From contig NZ_LMQM01000010.1 in NCBI RefSeq assembly GCF_001424145.1, positions 613,038 to 677,037 of the forward strand: a stretch of 64,000 nt of DNA. The letters are read 5' to 3'. Position numbers and translations under genes: made by a program. The stretch comes from Chryseobacterium sp. Leaf404. GTDB taxonomy: Bacteria; Bacteroidota; Bacteroidia; Flavobacteriales; Weeksellaceae. This document shows positions 1 through 10,609 of this stretch, one piece after another (the stretch's first letter is position 1; every line of letters begins with the position of its first letter). Below the pieces are notes generated by a model that saw only the letters and a program-made list of their open reading frames with translations, was not told the DNA's origin and made no database searches.

Positions 1-1199
1 AGATTGGCTTTAGAATTTGGTGAGGTAGCATCATAAAAATAATACTGCCCGTCAATCTTTACTGATGCCAAAAGATAATTCAGGTTATTCATATTGGGAG
101 CCACAATGTTTAAAATACCATTTTCAACTGTAGAAATAAGAAACGGATTGGCGTCTAAACCTGCATTTCTGAAGAGATTGACAAGGAGTAGATTAATTTC
201 TGCACTGTTTCCGGATTTTGTTTTCAAAACAGATTTCAGGTTTTGATCTGCGATAAATCCATGGTTTTTATTCCATTTTACATTGCTTTTCACATAGTCA
301 AAAATTTTGTCTGCACGGTCGGTGGGTCTTGCAGTTTTTTTAATATCTTCCGGCAAAACGTCTTTGGTAGAAGTCCTCAAAAATCCCCCGAAATTATCGC
401 TTTCATCAAGACCTTTTGCAATTTTGTTCCATGTTTTAGCAAATTCATAGGTTGAATCTCTGTAGGTATACTTCTGAAGTTCTGGCTTGATACGTTTTCG
501 GTATCGATTTGCATTTTTTACAAATTTTTCTTCCTTTATGGCCTTAGTATCTGTAAAAGCAAATCTTTCAACGGTATAGCCGACGCCCAAACGACTGCTC
601 ATTTCCGATACATGGTGTTCCGGCTGCAAAAGACTTCCCGCACTGTTGAAAACATAAGTAACCCCATCCGGATATTCGAGATTATATTCCTGATAGACAG
701 CAGGGATATCGTGTTCCAGATAGCAGGCGACATTCATTATTCCTGTTGAAAGTTTATAAGAATATTCTATTACATCTCCATCTGCAACATTTGGAATCGC
801 CATTTTAAAGAACTTCAGTCCTTTAATTACGTTTTCTTTGAGCTGTTCTTTTTTATTGAACGTTACTTTTTCAATTTTACCATTGCTGTATTTATAAACG
901 TTTACAACAAAAGAAGAAAGCTGCTCACCCTGCACCACAGGAATTTCAATATTAAGCCATTTTTCAGACCTCTGCCTGTCATATATTTTAATTTTGGAAA
1001 AACAAGTTTTTTCTGCAGACAGATTTTCAATATCATACCTTACGCTGTTGTAAAGTATTTCTGCAGGTGCCGAGGCGTCTATTAATGACTTAGGTTTTAT
1101 AAGTTCATCTTGGGTGATGGTGGGATAATTTAAAAATTTATGTTGTGAAAAACATAGGCCTGAATACAAAATAATCCCTAATGCTATTTGTTTTATCAT
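1..1199 (-). CDS. DUF3857/transglutaminase-like secreted protein, 3' part missing
   Basis: The frame opens with ATG at 1199 and stays open to the window edge, giving about 399 residues. It begins with a signal peptide (MIKQIALGIILYSGLCFSQ), then a DUF3857-type beta domain, then a transglutaminase-like domain. It is a close paralogue of the next upstream protein: both have the run KTK-S/T-GN, an LNY or FNY motif and the YFYDATS/YLFDATS motif. At the position of the catalytic Cys it has Ser (residue 332, codon 204-206). At the expected His it has Tyr (residue 375). Only the Asp (residue 390) is kept, so it is unlikely to be an active transglutaminase. It is third in a three-gene operon, 6 bases after its neighbour's stop. 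The family role is poorly known; periplasmic or envelope location is inferred. Confidence 0.8.
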   Translation of the reverse strand, partial: MIKQIALGIILYSGLCFSQHKFLNYPTITQDELIKPKSLIDASAPAEILYNSVRYDIENLSAEKTCFSKIKIYDRQRSEKWLNIEIPVVQGEQLSSFVVNVYKYSNGKIEKVTFNKKEQLKENVIKGLKFFKMAIPNVADGDVIEYSYKLSTGIMNVACYLEHDIPAVYQEYNLEYPDGVTYVFNSAGSLLQPEHHVSEMSSRLGVGYTVERFAFTDTKAIKEEKFVKNANRYRKRIKPELQKYTYRDSTYEFAKTWNKIAKGLDESDNFGGFLRTSTKDVLPEDIKKTARPTDRADKIFDYVKSNVKWNKNHGFIADQNLKSVLKTKSGNSAEINLLLVNLFRNAGLDANPFLISTVENGILNIVAPNMNNLNYLLASVKIDGQYYFYDATSPNSKAN

Positions 1200-1205
1200 T
1201 GACAG

Positions 1206-3143
1206 TTATTGTGTTTTTACTAAACTCATCACCTGGCTTTCGCTGTCGGAAATTACTTTCCAGATTTGCTTAAATGCCGGATAATATTCTTTTGGATAGT
1301 CTGCACTCGCAATTTTGTATTGAGACGTGACTTTTATTTTATTATTGTTTTTCTCTACGATGTAGGAGTAACTGATTTCTTTGTCTTCGGTAACGATTTT
1401 TTTACTTTTTGGAAGATCTTCCACTTCATAACCTTCAGGTATTTCAATTTCAACCGTTTTGATTTTGGATACGGGAGAAATAAAATCAATCATATATTTT
1501 CGTTCTTCGATCTGATTAAAATCATTGGAAGAAGAATGTAGAAACAGTAACGGGTTGAAAATCTTTTTCTTGCCCACATTATCTATTAAATTTTCCGAAC
1601 TGAAACTCATTTTAGATTCAAAATCTCCATTTTCAAGAACATCACTTTTGATATCTGTAAAGTCTACAGAAAAATTTTCTTTGTACTGCTTACTGTATTT
1701 CTCCTGATTTTCGTCGTAATGTTCTTTCGCATTCATGGCAAACAAACCTACATCCCTGTCTTCATAAACCCCACTGATGATTCCGTTTTCATTAATTTTT
1801 GCTTTGGTTGTGAGATAATTGTAAGACATTTTAATATTGTTCAGGCTGATGACTTCTGCTTTATCATCTCTTAAGATCAAACCTGTATTGTTCCAGACTC
1901 TGGACGGTAAAATTCCTTCAGAAGACTGTCTGGAAGTTGCATCAAAAAGGTAAGACTTTCCGCTGATTTCGGCACAGATAATTACGTAATTAAAGTTGCC
2001 AACGTTAGGAAAGGTGATATTTACATTTCCGTTTTTAATAGTGGAAACCAAAATAGGGTACGCTTTGATACCCGAACTCCGAAGCATACCCAGTAGCATC
2101 AGATTTAAATCGCCGCAATTTCCTGTCTTGGTTTTGATGAGATTTTTCACTCCATTTTCTGCAAAATAACCATTACTCTCGTTCCATGTATAGTTGTTTT
2201 TCACAAAACTATGAATCAACTGAGCTCTTTTAAGCTCTTCTTTCTCACCCGCGATGTCTGAAGGCATGATTTCTTTTACAGCACGGTCTTTTCGATATTG
2301 ATTTCCGAAATCTTCATCATCCCAAAGCTTTTTTCTAATGTCTTCCCAACTCGCTGTATACATTTTCAGACTGTTGTTGAAATAAGTTGAGTGAAGTTCA
2401 GCACGCACTTTTGTTCTGTAATTATCACTGTTTTTTACAAAATTTTCTGTTTTGAATGCTTTCAGATCTTCAAAAGCGAATCTGTAGGTTTTTGTTGTTC
2501 TACCATAAAGTTGGGCTTCCTCTACTTTACGGTGTTTCGGCGACAGACTTCCTGTAAAATCAATATGATAAGACATTTCTACAGGAGACTCAAAAACATA
2601 TTCTGTATATTCTGATGGGATATCAAGCTCAATGTAAGCCATCGGAACCTGATAAGCAAAAGGCGAGGAAACTTCATATCTATATTCTATTACAGACCCG
2701 TTTTTGATATTTGGAAAAGCAAACTTGTTTACTGTGGTGTATTTATTTTCTTTTGATTTGAATTTTGAACTTTTATCAACCTTTGTTTCTGCAATTTTAT
2801 CATTTTCCAGATTGTACACTACAGCTTTCATCGATCTTAAGGCCTCTTTGCTTCCGTTGTTGTTATCATATAAAGAGATTTCCAGATTCATCCAGTCTTC
2901 TACCTTATCTTTATCATATACTTTTATTCTATATGCTATATTTTTTAAAAGATCACCCGTAGAATCGTCAATTCTGTAATGCACAGAGCGGTACAGTATT
3001 TCTGCCGGAGCTTTAACGTCTATTGCAGATTTAGATTTTTTCAAATCATCAATCGTAAATTTAGGCATTTTCAGAAACTCATGCTTCTGTGAATATAGAA
3101 ATACCGCCGAAACACAGCAAAAAGTTACTAGTAATTTTTTCAT
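1206..3143 (-). CDS. DUF3857/transglutaminase-like secreted protein
   Basis: A 645-residue protein with a signal peptide ending near SQKHEF, a DUF3857-like N-terminal half and a transglutaminase-like core at about 300-410. A C-terminal beta region follows. The catalytic Cys is present (GNCGD, Cys343) and so is the Asp (FDATS, Asp401). The position expected to hold His reads FNY (Tyr386), so the triad is incomplete. It lies 2 bases after the stop of the upstream paralogue and 6 bases before the next one, so the three are almost certainly co-transcribed. The exact role is unknown. The family is common in Bacteroidetes as secreted or periplasmic proteins. Confidence 0.85.
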   Translation of the reverse strand: MKKLLVTFCCVSAVFLYSQKHEFLKMPKFTIDDLKKSKSAIDVKAPAEILYRSVHYRIDDSTGDLLKNIAYRIKVYDKDKVEDWMNLEISLYDNNNGSKEALRSMKAVVYNLENDKIAETKVDKSSKFKSKENKYTTVNKFAFPNIKNGSVIEYRYEVSSPFAYQVPMAYIELDIPSEYTEYVFESPVEMSYHIDFTGSLSPKHRKVEEAQLYGRTTKTYRFAFEDLKAFKTENFVKNSDNYRTKVRAELHSTYFNNSLKMYTASWEDIRKKLWDDEDFGNQYRKDRAVKEIMPSDIAGEKEELKRAQLIHSFVKNNYTWNESNGYFAENGVKNLIKTKTGNCGDLNLMLLGMLRSSGIKAYPILVSTIKNGNVNITFPNVGNFNYVIICAEISGKSYLFDATSRQSSEGILPSRVWNNTGLILRDDKAEVISLNNIKMSYNYLTTKAKINENGIISGVYEDRDVGLFAMNAKEHYDENQEKYSKQYKENFSVDFTDIKSDVLENGDFESKMSFSSENLIDNVGKKKIFNPLLFLHSSSNDFNQIEERKYMIDFISPVSKIKTVEIEIPEGYEVEDLPKSKKIVTEDKEISYSYIVEKNNNKIKVTSQYKIASADYPKEYYPAFKQIWKVISDSESQVMSLVKTQ

Positions 3144-3145
3144 GA

Positions 3146-5038
3146 TTATGATTTTTTTGAGATCATTATTTTAGAATTGTCAGCATTCCGGATTTTTTTT
3201 CTGAAACTTACATAGTCGTTGTATTTTTCTTTGCTGTAAATCCCTTTTTTGATCTGAATAAGTCTCTTCACAACAAGCTTAGAATCTTTTTTCTCAAAAT
3301 TAAGAGTGTACGTCCCAAATTCTGAAGTTACAGTGCCGTTCTGCGGCAATTCTTCTATGAAATAACCCGCTGGAAGTTCGTATGAAATTTCGTAATCATC
3401 TTCATAGGCAAACTTCGTTTCAAACGGAAGATTTCTGGTCTCGTTTTCGTGAAAAAAACCTTCAGAATAAATAGGCACTGCTCTGAAAATAAAGCTGTTT
3501 CCTACGGTTTTAGAGTAATTTGAGGCTTTAAAATCGAGATCATAATCTATAGAAGCAACATCTCTGTCATTTTTAAAATTACTCATCTCAAGATTTTCAA
3601 AATTTAACATCGGCATCTGTGATTTCAATGCATCATTTCTTTCTTTTTGAGACAAACCTGTAAATCTGAGATTAAAATCGTACTGATTTCCTGTGTACTG
3701 CAGTTTTGCTTTTCCAGTGATGGTTTTATCAGCATTTAAAACGATATCAATCAGCTGCTTTTCTCTGTTTTGCTGTGCAGTATAATTCGGAGTTTCAATA
3801 ATTTCAATTCCTGAAGGTTTTACCGCTAAAACATTGCGGTCTGTAGTGCTGTAACTCAAATGATTGAAAGCAATTTCCTGAGACGTATTTTCCAGCCAGA
3901 TATTTCCTTTTTCGGTTGGAATGACCAAAATAACGTGATTACCACCCATTTTGGGGAAATCTTTATCAAAACTGATAGCCGAAGGATTTGAGTTGATGAT
4001 GGCGTAGTAAGATTCTATTCCCGCTTCATCCAGAAGAATCTTCATATAATTGCTGAGACCTTTGCAGTCTCCGTAGCCCTTTTTCTGAACTTCGTCCGGC
4101 AACATTGGCTGCCATCCGCCTATACCAAGTGAGACAAAAATATACCTCGTTTTGCTCTGCATATACTGGTAGATTTTCTTCACCTTTTCTTCCTTGGTTC
4201 CAGACAGATTTAAAGCAGCAATTTCAGCCTTAATCTGTGGTGTGGATGCGGAAACAGGCGTCAACAGACTGTTGTGATACCATAATCCGAAATCTTTCCA
4301 GGTTGTAATTTTACCTTTTTTCCCGACAAGATTAAATTCATCTAAAGAAAAACTCACCTTAGGTAAGATTTTCTGAGGATTCGGAACTAAAATTTCATCA
4401 TCCAGAGCGGCAATATTCTGATAACTGTATGTCTTGGCATTCCCTTTATCATCAGCCGTTACAGATGCATAACCGAATGGCGAAGGATAAACTTTTGATC
4501 TGAGATTGATCCCGGAATTATTGACAATTGAAAAAGTGCTTTTCTCAAGAGAAATATTAAAGCTGCCGAACGGTGTAAAATCTGGTAGAAAAACTGTGCT
4601 TTCGTCTTTCTGGTCATAAGAAAATTCGATGGTATACGGAAAAACAGTTGGCGTATAAGTCAAAATCATGGCTCTGCTGTCCGAATAAAAAGTACCCTGA
4701 CTGTTGGCCGCAATATCAATAAAATCACTTTTAGAAAACGATTTGATTTTTTTGCCGGCTTCATCGTATACAGCCACTTTCACATTACTGATGATATCCC
4801 CTTTCTGATAAAATATCTTGGGAACTGCAAACCCCATCGCCTCTTTGTTTAATACACTTACTGCAGAATAATTTTTGTAAACGATCTCATCAATTCTGTT
4901 AATCTGGATTTGAGTATCCTCGTTACGAATGACGGCGCTGGCATTTTTTTTAATTTCAGGAGAAATTGTAGAGACCGGATAAGTTTGGGAGTAGTAAAAT
5001 GAAGCTGCTAACAGAGCTCCTGCAATAATGATTTTCAT
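3146..5038 (-). CDS. DUF3857 transglutaminase-like protein with intact Cys and His
   Basis: A 630-residue secreted protein with signal peptide MKIIIAGALLAASFYYSQ. It has an N-terminal DUF3857 domain and a transglutaminase core at about 285-385, containing GYGDCKGLSNYM (Cys near 324) and GGNHVIL (His near 368). The third position reads WLENTS, with Glu or Asn where the relatives have Asp. A C-terminal DUF3858-like region follows (YELPAGYFIEELP). It is the first gene of the three-gene operon and the one most likely to keep enzyme activity, perhaps as a protease or transamidase. No substrate can be named. The upstream gap carries the gyrB terminator. Confidence 0.85.
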   Translation of the reverse strand: MKIIIAGALLAASFYYSQTYPVSTISPEIKKNASAVIRNEDTQIQINRIDEIVYKNYSAVSVLNKEAMGFAVPKIFYQKGDIISNVKVAVYDEAGKKIKSFSKSDFIDIAANSQGTFYSDSRAMILTYTPTVFPYTIEFSYDQKDESTVFLPDFTPFGSFNISLEKSTFSIVNNSGINLRSKVYPSPFGYASVTADDKGNAKTYSYQNIAALDDEILVPNPQKILPKVSFSLDEFNLVGKKGKITTWKDFGLWYHNSLLTPVSASTPQIKAEIAALNLSGTKEEKVKKIYQYMQSKTRYIFVSLGIGGWQPMLPDEVQKKGYGDCKGLSNYMKILLDEAGIESYYAIINSNPSAISFDKDFPKMGGNHVILVIPTEKGNIWLENTSQEIAFNHLSYSTTDRNVLAVKPSGIEIIETPNYTAQQNREKQLIDIVLNADKTITGKAKLQYTGNQYDFNLRFTGLSQKERNDALKSQMPMLNFENLEMSNFKNDRDVASIDYDLDFKASNYSKTVGNSFIFRAVPIYSEGFFHENETRNLPFETKFAYEDDYEISYELPAGYFIEELPQNGTVTSEFGTYTLNFEKKDSKLVVKRLIQIKKGIYSKEKYNDYVSFRKKIRNADNSKIMISKKS

Positions 5039-5110
5039 CTTGGAAATAGTTTCTCCAAAAGTATAAAAATCTTAATGAAATGTTAAATAAAAAATCAATA
5101 TTTTGAGAAA

Positions 5111-5140
5111 TAAAAAAAGGAAGACTTAAAAAAGTCTTCC
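5111..5140 (-). terminator. Rho-independent terminator of gyrB
   Basis: A 9-base perfect stem, GGAAGACTT (5119-5127) with AAGTCTTCC (5132-5140) and a four-base loop. On the minus strand it is followed by seven T (5118 down to 5112). It lies 25 bases past the gyrB stop and ends the gyrB transcript before the DUF3857 operon. Confidence 0.85.
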
Positions 5141-5165
5141 CTGCTGTATTATTTTCTGCATTTAA

Positions 5166-7178
<2,013 letters not shown>

Positions 7179-7329
7179 TTAAAATATCAGAATTTCTGCT
7201 AAAATCTCAATGTATATTTCAGAGAAAAAACATTAAAGTTACAACCCAAATCTGAATTAACTGCAATGTTTTAAATCATATTAAGTTACCGTAATTTTAT
7301 CCGTAACTTTCAGTTGAAAATTAAACATT

Positions 7330-8673
7330 ATGGATGATTTCCTCGCTGCCCGCGCACAGATGGCAATGTCTTTGGGCTTTCATATCATATTCTCCTGCGT
7401 TGGGATGGTAATGCCTTTTCTGATGGCATTTGCCCACTGGAAATATCTTAAAACCGGAAACGAAATTTATAAAGGTCTCACAAAAGCCTGGAGCAAAGGT
7501 GTAGCGATTTTATTTGCCACCGGAGCTGTTTCCGGAACTATGCTTTCATTCGAACTCGGGCTTCTATGGCCTGCATTTATGAAACATGCCGGACCTATTT
7601 TTGGAATGCCTTTTTCGCTTGAGGGAACGGCGTTTTTTATCGAAGCCATCGCCATCGGATTTTTCCTGTACGGTTGGGACAAATTCAACAAATGGTTCCA
7701 TTGGTTTTGTGGATTTTTAGTGGGTTTAAGTGGTTTAGCTTCTGGAATTCTTGTTGTAGCTGCCAATGCATGGATGAATTCTCCTGCCGGATTTGATTAT
7801 GTAGACGGACAATATTTAAATATAGACCCAATAAAAGCAATGATGAATGAAGCCTGGTTTCCGCAGGCTCTGCACATGACGGTCGCAGCTTTTTGTGCAA
7901 CAGGATTTGCCGTTGCCGGAGTTCACGCTCTGTTGATCTTGAGAAAGAAAAATATTGAATTTCATACCAAAGCATTTAGAATAGCTGCAGCTTTTGCTTT
8001 GATTGGTGCTTTTGGAGCTCCTTTGAGCGGCGATGTTGCTGCGAAATCTGTTGCAGAACGTCAACCCATCAAATTAGCGGCCATGGAAGCTCATTTTGAA
8101 ACCGAAAAAGGTGCGTCTTTTGTTTTGGGAGGAATTCCTGATGAAGAAAAAGGCGAAATTAATTATGCCTTAAAAATCCCTAAAGTTCTCAGTTTTCTGG
8201 TGAGCAATAATTTTAATGCTGAAGTAAAAGGTTTAAAAGATTTTCCAAGAGAAGAATGGCCTCCCGTTGCCGTTGTTCATTACGCTTTCCAGATTATGAT
8301 TTTCTTTGGTGTCGTGATGATCGGCATCGGAAGTTTGTACCTTTTTGCTTTCTTTTTCAAGAAAGAATGGCTGAATAAAAATTGGCTTTTGAAAACATTT
8401 TTATTTGCAACACCTTTCGGTTACATCGCTTTGGAAGCAGGCTGGACGGTCACTGAAGTCGGAAGACAACCATGGATTATTTATGGAATTATGAAAACCG
8501 CTGATGCCGTTACACCGATGCCGGGAATCCAGTATTCATTTTACTTTTTTACAGCAATTTTTGTTTCGTTATCATTAATTATTATTTTTCTTTTAAACCG
8601 TCAGATCAGAATGGTTCCGAAACTTTACGACCCCACAGATCCGCAGTATAACACAAAAAACAAGAAGTCATGA
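7330..8673 (+). CDS. cydA: cytochrome bd ubiquinol/menaquinol oxidase subunit I
   Basis: Haem-bearing subunit of the high-affinity terminal oxidase in the inner membrane; it oxidises quinol and reduces oxygen to water. It has 447 residues and about nine membrane segments. The N-terminus ARAQMAMSLGFHIIF carries the conserved first-helix His, followed by the segment LEGTAFFIEAIAIGFFLYGW with its conserved Glu pair. The quinol-binding loop is short, as the length shows (E. coli CydA is about 522 residues). Short-loop forms include the cyanide-insensitive oxidases, but that property cannot be read from sequence. It overlaps cydB by 4 bases (ATGA), which indicates translational coupling. No cydX or cydCD genes are next to it. 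Confidence 0.95.
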   Translation: MDDFLAARAQMAMSLGFHIIFSCVGMVMPFLMAFAHWKYLKTGNEIYKGLTKAWSKGVAILFATGAVSGTMLSFELGLLWPAFMKHAGPIFGMPFSLEGTAFFIEAIAIGFFLYGWDKFNKWFHWFCGFLVGLSGLASGILVVAANAWMNSPAGFDYVDGQYLNIDPIKAMMNEAWFPQALHMTVAAFCATGFAVAGVHALLILRKKNIEFHTKAFRIAAAFALIGAFGAPLSGDVAAKSVAERQPIKLAAMEAHFETEKGASFVLGGIPDEEKGEINYALKIPKVLSFLVSNNFNAEVKGLKDFPREEWPPVAVVHYAFQIMIFFGVVMIGIGSLYLFAFFFKKEWLNKNWLLKTFLFATPFGYIALEAGWTVTEVGRQPWIIYGIMKTADAVTPMPGIQYSFYFFTAIFVSLSLIIIFLLNRQIRMVPKLYDPTDPQYNTKNKKS

Positions 8674-9674
8674 TTTACGTAGTTATTGGTTTTTTATGGC
8701 TTTCAATCTGCCTGTATGTAATTTTAGGAGGTGCTGATTTCGGTGCCGGAATTGTGGAACTTTTCACTAAGAAAAAATCCAGAGAACGAACGAAAGAATT
8801 GATGTATGAATCAATTGCGCCTGTTTGGGAAGCCAATCACATGTGGCTGATTATCGCAATTGTTATTTTATTTGTAGGTTTCCCCGAAATTTACACAACG
8901 ATGTCAACGTACCTTCATATTCCGCTGGTGATGATGTTGGTGGGAATTATCGCAAGAGGCACAGCGTTTACTTTCAGACATTACGATGCCGTGGAAGACC
9001 GATGGCAGATGGTTTACACTCAGATTTTCTACTATGCAAGTCTGCTCACTCCGTTTTTTCTGGGTTTGATAGCCGCCTCCACCGTATCGGGGTCAATTAA
9101 TCCGGATGCTAAAACTTTTTTAGACCTTTACATCTTCAGCTGGCTCAACTGGTTTGGGGTTTCTGTAGGTTTATTTACTGTTTCCATTTGTGGATATCTG
9201 GCATCTGTTTTCGCTTTAAGAGAAACTGTTGACCGTCTTGAACTCACTTTGATGGTCAGAAAAACGCATCAGACAATGGTTTTTGTTGTCATTGCAGGAA
9301 TTCTGGTCTTTGTAACAGCTCACTTTTCGGAAATTCCTCTCGCAAAATGGATTTTCTCTAAACCTTTAGGTGTGATGGCGATTGCCTTTGCAACGATATC
9401 TTTAGGTTTGATTCTAAGAGCGATGAAAAGGCGAAAGCTGCTTCCCGTTCGGGCTTTGGCAGGTTTTCAGGTGGTGATGATTCTGGTGGCAGCTACGTAT
9501 CAGCATAATCCAAATATCATTTTATTAGGTAACGGTGATCATCTTTCCCTGCTGGAATATTCTGCTGCAGGAAAAACAATTTCCGCATTGGGATGGGCTT
9601 TGATGCTGGGTTCTGTATTTATTCTTCCTTTTCTGTTTTATCTGATGGCATCATTCAGTAAGCAGAGAAAATAG
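8670..9674 (+). CDS. cydB: cytochrome bd oxidase subunit II
   Basis: Second subunit of the bd oxidase, 334 residues, with about eight or nine hydrophobic helices. The start MIYVVIGFLWLSICLYVILG leads into GGADFGAGIVELF, the typical CydB first helix. SIAPVWEANHMWLI and FVGFPEIYTTMSTYLHIPL are also diagnostic. Its ATG overlaps the cydA stop, so the two form one operon. It ends 12 bases before the stop of the convergent OmpA-family gene with no clear hairpin between. Confidence 0.95.
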   Translation: MIYVVIGFLWLSICLYVILGGADFGAGIVELFTKKKSRERTKELMYESIAPVWEANHMWLIIAIVILFVGFPEIYTTMSTYLHIPLVMMLVGIIARGTAFTFRHYDAVEDRWQMVYTQIFYYASLLTPFFLGLIAASTVSGSINPDAKTFLDLYIFSWLNWFGVSVGLFTVSICGYLASVFALRETVDRLELTLMVRKTHQTMVFVVIAGILVFVTAHFSEIPLAKWIFSKPLGVMAIAFATISLGLILRAMKRRKLLPVRALAGFQVVMILVAATYQHNPNIILLGNGDHLSLLEYSAAGKTISALGWALMLGSVFILPFLFYLMASFSKQRK

Positions 9675-9686
9675 GTGGTCAGAAGA

Positions 9687-10511
9687 TTATTTTTTAATTA
9701 AAACCAATTCTACACGCCGGTTTTTGGAGCGGTCTTCTTCGGTAACTTCGGGGTAAACAACGGGATTCAAATGCCCTAAACCTTCAGCTTTAATTCGGTG
9801 GGGTTCTATTCCCATTTTAATTAAAAATTTCCTTATTGCATCGGCTCTTGTGAAAGAAAGATTAAATGTTTTCAGATCTGTATCTTCACCATCAAAATTA
9901 TCATAGTCACAGCAGATATGGCCCTGAAGCTCAACTTCTACGGATGGATTTTTCTTTAAAATTTCATACAGCAGATACAGTTTCGGGGTACCTTTTGACA
10001 GCCAGACGTGTCTGCCTCCAATAAAATTCACATCGGGCAGTGAAAACATATCATTCACTTTCATAGAAGAAATTTTCACATCAAAAAAACTTGGATAAGA
10101 ATTTCGTGAAATCTTTTCGCCATCTGCTATAGTTTTTTCAATAAAAATATCTACACGACGATTTTTTGCCTGCAAAATTTCAGTGCTGTTGTCATTGATT
10201 TGTTTTGAAATTCCTAATCCAACTGAGCCAGAAAGTTTTATATTCTTCCCGATCCTCTTCTGAAGATAATCGCTGACGGTTTTTGCCCTCTGATCTGAAA
10301 GGTTTTTATTAAAATCTTCATTTCCTAATGGATTGGCATTCCCGAAAATTCTGAACGTAAGATTTGATTTTAACTGAGAAAGACTATCTAATTTCTGTTT
10401 CGATTCAGAATTTAAATCAAAAGAGTTGTTTTTAAAATAAATAGATGTGAGCGTTTGAGCATTCAGTTCAGAAAAAAAGACGAGCGAAAAAAACAGCAGA
10501 ACGCATCTCAT
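9687..10511 (-). CDS. secreted protein with two OmpA C-terminal-like domains
   Basis: A 274-residue protein with signal peptide MRCVLLFFSLVFFSELNAQ. It contains two OmpA-like modules in tandem. The first is at about 25-130, with FGNANPLGNEDFNKNLSDQRA and AKNRRVDIFI. The second is at about 175-274, with ELQGHICCDYDNFDGED, LSFTRADAIRKFL and DRSKNRRVELVLIKK. OmpA modules usually bind peptidoglycan at the outer membrane. No beta-barrel or TPR part is present, so this would be a soluble periplasmic or lattice-bound protein. The second domain carries an unusual CC pair. It stands alone between cydB (convergent) and a T9SS cargo gene. Confidence 0.8.
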   Translation of the reverse strand: MRCVLLFFSLVFFSELNAQTLTSIYFKNNSFDLNSESKQKLDSLSQLKSNLTFRIFGNANPLGNEDFNKNLSDQRAKTVSDYLQKRIGKNIKLSGSVGLGISKQINDNSTEILQAKNRRVDIFIEKTIADGEKISRNSYPSFFDVKISSMKVNDMFSLPDVNFIGGRHVWLSKGTPKLYLLYEILKKNPSVEVELQGHICCDYDNFDGEDTDLKTFNLSFTRADAIRKFLIKMGIEPHRIKAEGLGHLNPVVYPEVTEEDRSKNRRVELVLIKK

Positions 10512-10609
10512 AAGTTCATTTTTTATTCTAACGGAAAAATATCAATTTATTGTCTGCGAACAGAAATCAATAAATAGTCCTCACCTAAAGCTATTTCTGT
10601 GATGAGATT

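Noticed and set aside
7292..7311. cydA promoter boxes TAATTTTA or TAACTTTC
   Set aside because: Both differ from TAnnTTTG and there is no clear -33 partner, so neither was chosen.
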